A DNA stretch of 64,000 nt from Hemicentrotus pulcherrimus (GCA_003118195.1 BEXV01000020.1:225509-289508); one strand, 5' to 3'. Positions 22,453 to 35,765 are shown, counted from the first letter of the stretch. Notes: generated from the sequence alone by a model not told the origin. Numbers and translations: made by a program.

Positions 22453-25377
22453 TTATTTTCTGAAGGTCGATTAAACTATAAAATTTAACCTTTTCACTTG
22501 TATGGTACATTCTAAGAAGGTAGGACTCAAGGAATAGATAAAGTGGCCAAGCCCTCTTCTTTATTTACTGTCAATAATTTTAACGAGCAACATATAATTC
22601 GAAATCTGATTCGCAACTATTGTAATTCTCTCCTTGAAGGAAAATAAAAGAAATCGAGTTATTTTGATTGTCTAGGAATCCTCATTTTTCAAGGCATCAG
22701 ACAATATAAGAACCTGCAGAGTGACAGGGTAGTAGGCATCTTCGCATTGTTCAATACTTCGATCAATCGTATCTTACAATTTATCATTCTGTACGTGAAT
22801 ACCCCTGTCTATTGGAGACAGACAAGAGACGGGTGGCTGCTCACAAATGCGTTTACGGTTTTGTGCAAAATTACTTTCTGGAGCCAGGAGGGCATTAACT
22901 CATAAACATGTACTTTAACACAAATATAACGCCTTTCTGGCTCTCAATAGACGTTGTAGTCATCTGATCGTGCCAGCATTCTCCAAAAAGAAATCTATAT
23001 AATCCTGAACTTTGTATTCCTCATCGTTTAGAGTCATTTATATTACTCGTTTAAATAGTTACTCGAACAACACGGTTTATACATGCAACATCTGTTTAGA
23101 GCAAAAAGAACGTAAACTCTTGCACTGTAATACAGAGATAACGTCCTTCTGACTTTTAACAGAGGAGTCAAACGGTTACAATTCTTTTTACTGTTTAACT
23201 TTTGAAGCTAACGCTGCCTATACTTATATCACTGCAGTCGTCAACGATATCATTCTACTGACTCTACTGTTTTCTATTATTACTGATGGTTCAACCACAT
23301 CGACATACATGAACGTACCCAACCGTTGTGAATGTGACTTCTTCTACGTAATTCTAGGGCTTATTTCGGTTTTCTCCTTAACTATTTATTCTCTTTCATT
23401 CTTATTATATTCATTTTGAAAGTGGTTTACGGTTTTCAGATCATGGTTTATATTATAATAGCACATTGACCACTTTGACGAAATATGATGTCATTTAGAA
23501 AAATGGGTGGAGGAATGTTATTTTAATCATTTTTATGCGTCAAATAAACTTTTGACTCCCATCAATGATCACTTACTGGCTATTGTGTGCCATTTATCAC
23601 CACCAATTGTGCTTATCATTTTACAACTTGATTCTTCTTTCTTTTCTCATTGGCATTGATTTCTTCGTTATTCCTTTTCACACGCTGTGCGATTAGCATG
23701 AAAAGCAATAAAGGCCATTAACTCAGCACGAATACAATAAACGGTTGTCGTAAGAGTAAGATGTGGGGTTCGATCTGCATGTTATGGGGTGGAATTTTTC
23801 CAAGGGGGGGGCAGGCCCGTAAAGAGCCATATGTGTCATTTAATCATATTACTTCTTGTATTAATCAACTTACACATGCCCGCTAATTAGAGCAAGACGC
23901 GCAGAGGGGTACTCCTTGCCCCCCTTTCCCCACCCCCTCTCACAGATCTCTTTAACGTCAGTAATTTCCAGTGACCCAATTAGCTACCTCGAAGAACAAC
24001 CCTTGAGCTTGCTCCCAACCCAAGCAGCAAGACTCACTGAGAAGCTCTCTGCAGCGAATCTCTGAATTATGAAGAGGTGTCGCTACAGAAAAAATAGAAA
24101 GGGAAAAAAATAATAGGAAAAAAAAAGAATAATGTAGCACCGTTTCGGGGGAACGCTGTCCAAAAAAAAGAAAGAAAGGGAAACATGAAAGGGGGTAATT
24201 CGTTACGGTATGCGAGCGTGAAATGGGTTTCTCTTTTTACTCGAAATCGCTCGGATTGGACTGAAATAGATTCGGATCACGTCGTTTGTTTTCTGACGTT
24301 TGGGCGAGAAAAGACTGAATCGGTACCGCCATGTTAAATTGATTTTCACATTCCATTACTCCTGTCGAGGTTACAATTACATCTCCTTATTCAAGATACA
24401 GTTTGTTAATATGTATCGGGATGGAATGAAACGGTCTGTGTACGCGTTTAATATCATACCTCGATCTATCAAGACTGTCAAAAGATGTTGGCACTTCAAT
24501 AATTCTTTTCATTCAAAGTTATTACCGGTGATTTATTACTTTTATATTTAACTTGTATTCCCAGTCTGTCAATCTGATACACATTTATGTTAATTTCAAT
24601 GGTGATATGATAATCTTATCAGAAGTGAAATTCTTTAAAATATAAAAAAAATAGTTTCCTTCCTCTTTTTCAAATATGCGATAGGGCCTATACCCTACTC
24701 ACTCTTCAATTTTAACATTAAAGTCCGTAATCGCCCAACTCATTTAAACTCGACCTTCGGTCTAAAATATCATCTAACAGTAACAGGGGAAAACTTGGAT
24801 CTCAAACTATTAGTAAATTTATTCGTTAAACACGATTTTTAATAGACGCCGAAACCAGTCACCGGTTTTAAACTTTACCAGAATATTTATAAGGCAAATA
24901 GTTATATTAGACCATCCATTAAATCAATTTGTCATTCCCCCACCCCAACCTTCCCGAAATTTAGCTTACACAATATACACCATACTTTAAGCATTAACGT
25001 ATCAGGATATTACAAATGTTGTCCTTTTTACACAATCTGTTATGCCTTCTCTTTTAAATTCCATTTATGACGACGCAACGACGAGGGAGAGCTGACAAGA
25101 CAGAGACTATGGGATGAGTAATAACGTTCCCTTAAATAATCAGACTGCATAATACATCGTAATTAATTATTTTGAATAATTCATGTCATCGATTTTTCAC
25201 AAGGTTTAGTCTGGCCCCCCAAGGATTGAACAATGTATTTCATCATCATTAAGATGTCCTGCAAAAGGGGTATGTTAAAAAAAAAAGGCTAGGGGCCAAA
25301 ATCAAGGACGCCAGCATATAGACTCTGCGTCTTCTTTCCCTACTCTCCCTTCAAACACACATGCAAACACACACACA
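22453..25377. other. Presumed intron, no feature recognised
   Basis: The sequence is AT-rich with scattered homopolymers. A G7 run lies at 23803-23809 and a C/T-rich piece at 23915-23940. No exon or RNA gene could be supported. Confidence 0.55.

Positions 25378-25404
<27 letters not shown>
25378..25404. repeat. (CT)n microsatellite after a (CA)n run
   Basis: A short CA repeat (25367-25377) passes into about thirteen CT repeats. Confidence 0.95.
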
Positions 25405-25408
<4 letters not shown>

Positions 25409-28400
25409 CCTCCCCCTCTCCTCATGATTATGATTCTCCCTTTGTCATTCTGTTTTCATTTCATATCTTGTTTTCCTCATAAACTGCTGGATATAGGAAG
25501 CATCTCAACAGACACAAACACGCACACCCACCTCCGTTTTAACACAAGCAATCACATTCCCACCTTCCCATTTGCAGGCCCAAAAAAATGAAAAAGTTAA
25601 ATTCCAACTGCCTTTGAGTTTGAAAGATAATACTATTTTAAAACTTACCTAAAAAAAGGTGGGGCTTGAAAATGTCTTCAAGTGGGAAAATATCGACTAT
25701 TAGATGTCAAATCGACTTTAGGGCTATAGAGCCCAAAAGTAATAGTCTTGATTTTCAGACTATTGTACCAAATGGTCATACGTTTTATGCTGCGCAAAGA
25801 TTCAATCAGTTTAATCTTGGCCATCACAAGAAGTGGGTTATTGATGTAGACAAATGCTCATGTACCCTTTACAACTCTTTTCATGTATGTTATTACCAAA
25901 GAAGGAAAAAAAGCAAGTCAGTCACTCAATAATGTCTGACAGTGAAGTCTAGCAAGTAAACGGGTTTCCTTGCATAATATGAATATGAGGACACTGCTCA
26001 TGTTTAAATTGCACAGATAGGACATACATGACATATTCATAATTCCTGCAAAGTTCTACAGAATTTGAGGTTGGCTGCAAAAGGGACATAGTACCTTTAA
26101 TACTAATATTTACTATGCTTCATTTCCACAGTTATGATATCGAATCTACCCAGACACACTCGGATTAATACTGTTAGTTTTGCCCATTAGGCATGTCAAA
26201 CAAACGAATCATCCAGTCATCTTCTTGACTATCCCTCTTTCTCCTCAAGAAGCTATACTACGAAAACACTACCAAGTCGCCAGAATTTTCTTCAGCTAGG
26301 CAAGAGCTCAGCTTGAAGTCATTTTACCCATCAGACCCTTGTAATAAAAATCGTGCTTGCTGGGTGCACCAAGCGGTCGCCGAATTGAATTATATATTTT
26401 CTTTTTGGATTGATGAAACCCGTTGTGTCGATTCGATATGCTGACATTTCGGTGTATACTAACTTAGCTTGTCGAGAAGTTTGGGGGATGCCTTGCGCTG
26501 GTCGAAATTGCTCGACTAAACAAACTTGAGAGTGTTGTCAATTTGGTAGTGATAAGCAAGCCCCATTTCACAATGTTTTACTAAACCGCGGACAAGTTAA
26601 GATGTACATGCGTTCAATGCCTTTACAAGATTAACTTGGGGAGGGATGATAATGGTCTGATGGTAGAATGTTATGATAGATGAAGAAAAAAATGAGAGCG
26701 AAAAATGGGAGTATTTTCCAAAAATGTGTAAACACTGGGAAAAGAAAACAAACTTGTATGAAATATGAGAGGTCTCGACAACCGATTAAACATAAGGTGT
26801 GACTTGTCCTATCTGAGCCCTGAACTTGTGACACATGTTTAAACTTCTTGAAAGATTTGTGGAGTGGAAGCGAAAGAGGGCATCAGTTGACCTGAGATGA
26901 CCCGAAGGAATATTGATAGCATATCGGTGCCATGTTTCAGGGTGACATTATTTCTCGTAAAACAAGGAGCCCCAGGCTTGCCTAAATACCCTGTAGAAGC
27001 ATTTGTGAGGTCCTACAACCCTTGGGTTCTACCATCACCCGCGTGCGAAGCGAATGAGTTAGACCTTGCACCTTATCATGAATAGTCAGGGAACAATTAA
27101 CTTATCCAATCGAAAGCCAATTAAAAATGTCCGTCGGTGATTATAATGCTCATATATTAATCTATTCCGATGACTAAGGCGACTAAAATTCATTATACCT
27201 GAGGCAGATAACAGGAAAATGTCTCCTTTCAGATTCTGAAATTCCATTTGAAATGCATTGCTATGCATGATTATTATTATAATGCATTTGCATTTACTTG
27301 TTGTTGAGGATAATCACTAAACTACAAAAAAAATAAAAATGACAAGAATTGAATTTGTAACAATTCTGAAATCATTTAAGAACATTGATGCATGTGTTGT
27401 AATGTTACTTCTCTTCAATCCAATTCATGTAGCAAATTTCTAGCAATATCGCTGCTACTGTTTAATTTGCACTTGAACCGTTAAGTAATTTCAAACGTCT
27501 ATCTAACGGCATTTTATAGATGTCTTCGAAAAATAAACAGGAACAAATTTAGGAAATCTTGTGGCAAACATAATGAATCAGATTCAGCTTCGGGTCCAGA
27601 TCGATGCAAGGAGGCGAGCTCCAGACAGAAAGAATCGAAGATAAGATGCGGGATGAAGGAGGAGGAGAGGGGAAAGGAGAAATTTCGAAACAACTGCCAA
27701 TTTCGAGTCTAGAGATTTGTATTAGAAGAGAGAAGGGCGGGTGAATGAGATGGGGGAGAGAGAGCGAGGGAGAATGTGAAAAATGGTAAAGATAAGGGAA
27801 TGATTGAGAGATAGGCGAAATGTCACAAAAAGAGTGATATCGGATGTATTCAGTGTTTGAATAATACATCGTACCATAATGATGAAATATTGATTAGAGG
27901 ATGTAGCAAACAGGGGCGAGAAGGGCGGTCATTTAAAATGGAGGTAATAGGGGGAAGGTGAAAATTCTATGAGAAATATTTGTGAGAATGAAATACTACC
28001 TTTATCATAATATAGAGTGAATATGATTAACAAATAATGTGAAGCAATCACAGAAATCTCAAGCTGTAAGAATACAGACAGAGATTGAGAGGGGAATAAA
28101 CATGGAGAAGGAAAGAGAGAAAGATCATAGAGAGTTACAGAAGGGAGGGAAATACCGAGAAGGTGTTAGAAAAATCTAGAAACTGGCGGGAAAATTAGGG
28201 GAATACAACAGGCGCCGTAGAGTGTCAAGATATCGGCATATCGACGAGAGGCATCATCTGATTTTGATCAATAGTGTCTTAGTCGATACCCTTGACATTG
28301 GATTTCGCCATCAGCTATTTCCTCAAGTGTGCAATCGTTGAAGTTACTTGTAACGTGCCACGACATTGTACTTGGTTAAAGGGTTGCGTGCATATTGTTT

Positions 28401-29212
28401 GCATATAGCTTGTTTTAAAAAAAAACGACAAATGTATCAGAGTTTGAAATTAAAGAGCGATCAATATAAATGGTGTGTCAATCAGTAAACTAGCCTGGGA
28501 CAATTCATGAAGCTCATCAGAGAATTCTCAGTGAGTTCATCACGGATTCAGCAATTACGTCTTCCACATTGAAATGGGAACCATTTCAATCTATCTGTTT
28601 ATTGTCGCAGTCAATGCAAAATAATCAAAAGTCCAATGATTATGTTTTGATATGCGTTTCATACATTCTTGAACAGTCATTCCGGCAGTATAGTGTTTCA
28701 AACCATCTTTAATACATGTATATCACGATAATGTATGATTTTGGAAGTGGCGGGGGTGTGGTAAGTTTTCTAACGTCAAAACATTCCGTCGAGTACTCTC
28801 AAAACCCACTCCCATGTGTATTTCCAATCCCTGTTGCCCTTAACGGTGTCCCATTTGCAAAGTCACTGTAGTCTGTCATACAAATGGGCCATGACCAACT
28901 TGAGGGGGTATAGCCAGTAATGGCTCTCTAAGGGGTAGGGGCAGGCTGCAGAGGTTTAGACCCGTGGACATGGTGACCAAACATTTGCTTTTACCATTGA
29001 AATACTGAAACTTGTGGAGATGTGTGAGTAATTAAGAACAACATGAAAATCAACTGTGACATGCAGTTTACTTGCATATTCGTGAAGCCCAAAAAAAACA
29101 CACCTCTAAAGGGGATTTTTAGGAATTTTTAGAAGTTTTTTTCACGGCTAATGGACATAAAGTTATGTTTATATCCTTTTTTTTTTCTTTTAGTAACTAT
29201 CAAATGAACTTA
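25405..29212. other. Presumed intron, no gene recognised
   Basis: A purine-biased block with many GAGAGG words runs from about 27600 to 28200. A less AT-rich segment at about 26150-26600 looks like unique, non-repetitive DNA. The short frames have no recognisable motif. Confidence 0.5.
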
Positions 29213-29292
29213 TTAACCCGTTGACTGCTGAATTATCTAATTCCCATAGACTTAACACAGAGAGTACCAGGTTCCAGTACGCAATGGGTTAA
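29213..29292. mobile_element. 80-bp piggyBac-like miniature element, copy 1
   Basis: The ends are TTAACCCGTTG and CAATGGGTTAA, an inverted repeat bordered by TTAA. CCC...GGG termini inside TTAA are characteristic of piggyBac-type elements. The copy at 35148-35227 is exactly the same length in the opposite orientation and shares interior blocks such as TTCCCATAG/TCCCATAGG followed by CTTAACACAG. It is too short to code for anything. Confidence 0.65.
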
Positions 29293-29817
29293 TGGAATTA
29301 TTTACAGTTGTAACGATCAGTGGAGTTTACTGTCAACATCGTGGTCCAAATTGAGAACGCCAACTGTTATTTCATTTTCAGTCGGGGCGGTAGCCTTCCC
29401 TGGCCGCCCACTCCCTCCCTCCCCCTTCCTCATTCAACGGTCCTGCATCGAGGAGGGCCTGCTGGTAAAGTCATATACCCAGAGGTTGGTGTACGAATCT
29501 GTAAACTTCATTAGAAGATCAAGGTTACATTCCCCAAAACTTTCTCTACTTTTTCATCTTATTCCGTGAGGGGTACAACAAATATAACGACCTTGCTGCC
29601 AGAGAAAAACATGTGTAAGATTTGATATCTGATTTTCTGTTTTGTGGCGCTCGAAAAGCCAGACAAACGTTTGTGAAGTATCTGGGAACGAAAGTGAGAA
29701 AATTGACTCAATAAAGGGAATATAGAGAGTTCTCTTACTACCGTTACCAAGGGAACGCAGGGCAACATTATCAGAACTGATGAAGAGTTTCGAGATTGTT
29801 TCACCGAACGAAGATCA

Positions 29818-29946
29818 GCTGGTTTGAGTTTGGATCCTTTCCATGATATTAACGTCCTTTAGCAAGGCATCGAATCGATATGTGCCACTCTTCACCCACG
29901 AATAGTAACTGGGAACCTTCTCCGAGAAGGGTCTCTTTAGTGCATT
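29818..29946 (+). mobile_element. Decayed tRNA-derived SINE copy
   Basis: The blocks TAACGTCCTTTAGCAAGGCA and GTGCCACTCTTCACCCA match the body of the SINE at 9690-9909, here on the plus strand. The box B region is degraded ('ggtttgagtttggatcc') and box A is not recognisable. It is therefore probably inactive. Confidence 0.7.
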
Positions 29947-31771
29947 AAAATGGATGCCGCCTTTATACCAAATCTACCATAATATTGCCGAAATCGACAC
30001 TATTATGCGTATTTTAGATTATGAATAACTTTTAATAACATCAATACATCATCATCGAATTATTCCCAGCATAACACCCGTGATTCACCAATTCCGAAGA
30101 TGTTCTATTTCGATCCATCGTGCTAATGCGACAATAAACATGGGAAACGAACCGTCTTCCTTAGACCCGCACTTAACAACATTAGGATCCTCGATGACTT
30201 TCCCAAATATTTTCGGAAAGGAGATGAACTCTGCGATGAGGTCATGGGTGAGGTTGAACTTTTCTTCCAATAACCCTTGGAAGCATGTTCACCCTCCAAC
30301 GTTAAGATGATCTAGATCCCATGTGTGGTTTGAGCCCATTATGCACGTTGCACATGAAGCGTCATTTACTGACGTAAGATTGCGTCAGCGAGCTGCGCGA
30401 TGTTTGATGCAATATGTGATCATAGCATCGTACAGAACTGCAGATAGTGAATGACAACTGAACGGGGCAAATTTTTCGGAATGCTGACAGTTCTGAAGTA
30501 TCCTTTTGAATAAGATCTTCAAAAGGTGAATAAGAAGTGTTACATTGGGAGTAAATCTATTACGATACATTGGAGTCCTAGATGTTTATTTTTTAGCGCA
30601 TGCAACGATTTTCTTCGTAGGATTCATTAACGCGTGCAACGGGTTAATGAAGAATTGGATGTATGTTTGTGTGTTTTGTTGACTACATAGTCTTACATGT
30701 TTAAATTTTTTTTGGCTGACACAAACGGAAGTGGCCAGGGACCTCATCATGCTCATCCCTGGTCCAGCTAGAAGGGTCAAACCCTGTGGACATCGCAAGG
30801 ACCACACCGCAGATGCATATTTTTTGGAATGATTGGTATTCAAAAGCGTGGCAATGGTTTGCTGATCAAGTTGATGATGATGGGGAAGTAATATCGTTTC
30901 GGAATTCTTTGACATATTTAAATGACTGTGCCAGAGGTGTCAATTCAGTTAGCTTTGAAGGCGGAAGCTGTCGGATTGACCCTTGAGAATCAGGTTGAGT
31001 GTTGAGGAATCATCAATCATGATCCTAACCAGGAACTTCAAAGGATATATCAAAGAACATCCATGATTCGATTAGCCAGGTACTCGATCATGATTTGCTG
31101 TTCATACGGCGTAATTTTCATCCCACGTCGATATGCCTCACTCATCTCCCTGCTCACAAGAAGAGACAGCAAACTGTCCTTCAAATTCGCTGTTTGTGAG
31201 AAATTTCGGCATTCTATATAGGACGCGGCTTAAGATCTCACGCCGTATATCTAGTGCATGGTCAGCTATCTATCTTTGCCTACAAACAGACATTGATGGA
31301 CCACGGCCCGAAACTTCAATAGTCGAGCCTTTCGGTTGATGCCCCCATCATAGAACAAATAATATTATCTGATTGATAACATGTTAATATAAAGAAGCTC
31401 GTAACAAACAAACAACCAAACATCATAATGGATAGCGAAAATGTAATGCTCATAGATTCAGTGAAATTATAAATTGGCATTTTATAGAATGGTCTAGGAT
31501 GGTCTCATCCCTAAACGATTCCTCAAGAATCAAACGATGCGGCAGTGAGGACACTCCAGACGCCAGCTGTCCGCAAGAAGGCCGTTACTGCCATCGACGA
31601 TCCTTACGTGTAGCTCTTGATGCCTTTTTGCAGACAGCCCGGGCACGTCCCGTTCTCGTAACCCAAATCATTCAATCAGTACGAGGTAATAATGTCTCTG
31701 TTATTCCCTGCTTCTCACTCCAGAAACCAAAAGATCATTGTCAACGAGAAGATGCGTGGGCTTTAATTTAA
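29947..31771. other. Presumed intron, no gene recognised
   Basis: Several open frames of 60-109 codons lie here. One at 31499-31771 faintly resembles the helix-turn-helix part of Tc1-type transposases but is not good enough to call. Composition is somewhat less AT-rich than average, which may mean decayed transposon DNA. Confidence 0.4.
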
Positions 31772-31956
31772 AAGAATGATCTGCTTCATGTTCAAGATGT
31801 GTTGAAAGCCTTCACAGAGGAATCGAATTAGCCAGACAGAGTTTGGTGGTTGGAATGACCAAGAATGATCTGCTTCATGTTCAAGATGTGTTGAAAGCAT
31901 TCACAGAGGAATCGAATTAACGCGTTAGAAGACAAAGTTTGGTGGGTGAAATGACC
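31772..31956. repeat. Direct tandem duplication, ~90-bp unit
   Basis: Copy 1 (31772-31860) and copy 2 (31861-31956) begin with the same 40-odd bases (AAGAATGATCTGCTTCATG and onward) and end in TTTGGTGGxTGxAATGACC. Copy 2 has a 7-base insertion. The high identity suggests a recent duplication. Confidence 0.9.
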
Positions 31957-33501
31957 ACCATGATTACTGGATGCTACACGATTCCTGAGAAGTGGTGCAA
32001 GGGTGAAAGTTAAACTTGTATCCCGTCAAGACAGCTCAGTGCACATACGTCTTATGCCTGCTGTACACAAGGCGGCAGTCAGTTCGGTTTGTACTCGCGT
32101 CAATCAGGCCTATATAAAAACAATAAGCACATTTGTAGTTTGTAAGAGTAATGCAAGGCAACTTGTAAATGTTCATTTAGTATTGACTTTAAGTATGATG
32201 TCTCTCCCACATGCTGTGTCAGGATCACCGAAGAACGCGTCAGTCACTGACACAATCCTACGAAATGCAATTGACGCCTTGTTAGCAAGGGGCGTAGCTT
32301 TAGAGAAAAGCGCACATTTCTTATGAAGCCATGGCGCCTACGGCGGTTTCGTGATTTCTACTTTTCGAGACCTTCGAGTTCACATGCATGTATATGTATC
32401 ATGAGTTCTTGCTGTTCTGAACTTTACTGAAGATTCAACCTTATTCCTCTATTTACGGCGTCCATCTTGAGGTCCCTTGAAGGTCATGGTCAATTCTGGC
32501 AGAAATTTCAGACGAAAATTGTTGATTTGCCTTTATGTATTAAACACCTGATCATCTCATGGACACCTCCCTTCTGTCAACCAACGTATTAAAATTCTAC
32601 TTCTCCGTCGGGTTTTCTTTGTAGTCCTACACACGACAGTAGGGGCCCAAGTCGTAAATGTTTCTATCTTTGACAAGTGCATCGGTGTAAGAACCTCGTA
32701 AATTTAGCGACTGAACTCAAATGAACCTCAAGATTTTATTTTTTTATCCCTTTTTCGAGTGTTTGGAGTAAATAAACAAAGCACAATAAAAACACACAGT
32801 TACACTAACAATTTTGACGCCTTACGAAGCACTGAAGGGGGTAGATTTTCTGGTAATAACGATTTATTTCTTTTAAAAAGTGAAATTATTGTCGTTTCGA
32901 TTATTGTTTAAACCTACGCGTATTCCTCTAATATCAATAAGCAACCATCTTGAAGTGCAAGGAAATGCATGTTGTGATTTTGGGGGTCAAGTAGATCATA
33001 AAAGCGATGACACTGTAAAGGTTTATATATTATTGATCCAACTGCTTTCCGCTCTCCCCCCCCCCCCCNTAAAAAAAAATGTTTTTGTTTCGATAATTCA
33101 GTACAACAGATGAATTCGTTTCAACTTTGACCTATTCTTTTTAAAGATAAATGTGTCTTTTCACAAATCCTTAAAAATTTATGTGAAAGACTGCAAATTT
33201 TCGGGGGGAATTCTCTTTTGAGCTAACCCCTCTAAAGACCCTACTGATCGATCATTTGCTAGTAGCAGACAGCGAGTTTAATCTTCTTTTGGAACAAACA
33301 TCTTCTTCTTTTTTTTTTCTTTTCTTTTTTAGAAGAAGAAAAATAATCGATTAAGCTTTGATTGAGAGCAAAAACTGAAGACGTTAGGCCTCCCATGCAC
33401 TCCTTCGCTAACAGGTCAAGCAGACTTATTGCCAGGCAGAAGTAAGTCAAGCAAGGGAAACGAAAGGGGGAAGTGGGAATAAAATGGGAGTTGGAGAGCT
33501 T
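31957..33501. other. Presumed intron, no gene recognised
   Basis: There is a plus-strand frame of 107 codons at 32003-32326 without any recognisable domain. A C-run ending in a single N lies at 33057-33069. Nothing else was identified. Confidence 0.5.
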
Positions 33502-34170
33502 TGAAGGTATACCTCAGTCACACCGCCGAAACGACTTCACAACAACTAAAAACCGACAGATTCTTAGCCTTTAACAATTATCTTCGTGATACCAAGGAGA
33601 CCGATTTCAAACTGAACATATTCTTGGCCTTTATGCCTCAGTCACACCAATGAAACCGAAACCAAACCGAACAGATCTCTGCCCAATATACGTCATTCAC
33701 GCCGTCAAACCTACTTCAAAACCGAATCTTTATGTCCATTGGGGCAACGTCACATTTGTTCGATATGCTGTCGGTCTTGCGTCGGTCTTGTTGGTGTAAC
33801 TGGGATATATACTTGTAACTGGGTGGTTGGTTATTTGAGATGGACTGCTATGCATGGGGGTAACAAGTTTTGTAGGAAATGATCACAAGGTGAAGGGTAA
33901 CGTAATTGTTGTTCGGTCTGTCGTCAGTTTTGTTGGTGTGACTTGGGTATTGGCTGTTCAGGTGGTTGGTTATTTTGAGATCGACTGATGTTGTGTAGGA
34001 AATGATCACCAGGTGAAGGGTAACGTAATTGTTGTTCGGTCTGTTGTTGGTCTATTTGGTGTGACTGAGTCTGAGGTATTTACCTTTGAAGGTGGATGGT
34101 TATTTTGAGATGGGAAGGCATTGGGGGAAGATGTTTTGTAGGAAATCATCACCACGTGTTGTGTCTGATG
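33502..34170. mobile_element. Foldback / nested inverted-repeat cluster
   Basis: The left half carries CCTCAGTCACACC at 33511 and 33636 (step 125), plus a weaker copy near 33689. The right half carries the reverse complement GGTGTGACTGAG near 34059 and related TTGGTGTAACTGGG and TTGGTGTGACTTGGG. Within the right half, TGTAGGAAATGATCAC recurs at 33871, 33994 and (one change) 34137, steps 123 and 143, followed in the first two copies by GGTGAAGGGTAACGTAATTG. So tandem units of about 125 bp stand in opposite orientation around a centre near 33750. A core at 33636-33806 could itself be a ~170-bp element with 15-bp ends. No transposase is encoded. Foldback elements with tandemly repeated arms are known from sea urchins (TU type), but I cannot assign this to them. 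Confidence 0.6.
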
Positions 34171-35147
34171 ATGGTGTGTTCGACGGATGGAGAAAGGTGC
34201 GAATGAGAAAGGGTAGAGTGACATCGTGGACGAGGTGTGGAGTGAGCACCGAAAGAAAAACGGATGGAAAATTTAAAAAGAGGATGCTTCTTATTTTTAG
34301 GACAGTTTCAGTTGTCACGTGACTTTCAAAATTGTTGAAAATGAAGGGAAATATGTTCATGATAAATTATGTCCAGTGATGAATTAAAAAAAAGTAAAAT
34401 ATAATTGGTATCTGTCGAACAAATGCAAAATGTGTTTAACAAACCGTGTTTTAAAACGCCTGTACAAAGACATGTGGTAATTGATGGGCTTGTCAAATAT
34501 TCGGCAATCAGAAAAAGACACGGTTTGTTAAAGAAAAATAATAATCGTTAACATAATTTCAACAATGATGGTGCATACTTTACGCGATTCTCATAAACAG
34601 GAGGCATTTCATTTTTCATGTATTTGCGATTTTCATTATTGAAAAGTGACACTGTACCTGCACATGTAGAAATACATCATTGAACTTCTAATCAAAACCA
34701 GACTTGGCCACCTTTCTCCGATCAGTGTGTCAAAAAAACATACACTGTGTTGATTTATTCCAAGATAAATCGTCCAAAAAGGAAATTAAGCATACGATAA
34801 ATGTATGCATGGTGCTCCAGTGTTAACAGGTAGCAAGGAACCGTGACAAGACAAATAAAGCTATGCGTGGGACTGCAGGGTTCCCTATTGCGGTTTTAAC
34901 TGCCTTTTGTCTTCTTCTTTTTTCTTCCCCTTCGAGTGTTTTGTTTCACCGATGGTACTTTTGCTCGTTTCACACGCTTTTATTTTATAGATACCACTAT
35001 GGACGTTTGAAATATCACCCTTCATTATTTTATGATTGACTTTTAATTTTCAATAAATTTTGCACAACCTTGCCGTTGAAATGGATATGGTGATGTCTAA
35101 ATGCGAAAAGATATAACGGTGATATGTAATCACACGACTGGAGTTTA
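34171..35147. other. Presumed intron, no feature recognised
   Basis: This is AT-rich sequence. I see no exon, RNA gene or paired repeat ends. Confidence 0.6.
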
Positions 35148-35227
35148 TTAACCCTTTGCTTACGGGAACCTGGCGGTCCCTGTGTTAAGCCTATGGGACT
35201 TATACAATTCAGTAGTCAATGGGTTAA
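35148..35227. mobile_element. 80-bp piggyBac-like miniature element, copy 2
   Basis: It is bordered by TTAACCC and GGGTTAA and has the same length as the element at 29213-29292 when reverse-complemented. By eye the two agree at roughly four of five positions, including CTTAACACAG, CCAGGTTCC and the ends. This supports a shared family. Confidence 0.65.
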
Positions 35228-35514
35228 GCTACATGTAACTTTCATATCATTCACGGTGTGATGACAGCCGAAACGATTGATGCATGTTGCATCAACTCCT
35301 TGTTGATGGGGATGGGGATTGTACAATGACAATTCAACGAACATTATGTGCCACAAAAGACTGCGTTTATCTGTGGATCGGCATTGAACATTCGCTGAAA
35401 AGAAATGATCCTTGGTGGTATCGTTATTCATCTGTAGCACAAATATGAATTTCATTACAGCTACGGTGATGTGTGTGGGTGATAAAGGGACAAAGGGGTG
35501 TATAATTATGAGAC

Positions 35515-35765
35515 GGGGACACAGGGAGAGAGTGAGGTAGAGAAAAATAGAGAGATGGGGATACAGAGAGAGAACAAGAGAGAGAGAGAGAGATGGAGGG
35601 TGAGAGGAGAAAGAATGAGAGAGAGACAGACAGACAGAGAGACAGAGATAATGAGAGAAAGAGGTTGGGTGGAGGGTGAGAGGGGAGAAGATGAGAGGGA
35701 TGGAGGTTGAGAGAAAGAAAATGGGGAAAAGAGAGAGAGAGATAGAGAGAGAGGGAGATTGAAAT
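35515..35765. repeat. (GA)n-rich purine block
   Basis: About 250 bases of GAGAGA, GACAGACA and GGGAGAG mixtures make up this block. The overlapping frames on both strands (Arg/Glu-rich on plus, Ser/Leu-rich on minus) are composition artefacts. Confidence 0.9.

Noticed and set aside
31499..31771. Frame resembling the helix-turn-helix part of Tc1-type transposases
   Set aside because: Similarity is limited to a few residues around GRYCHRRSLR and VRGNNVSV. No DDE catalytic domain or inverted ends were found. A profile search would be decisive.
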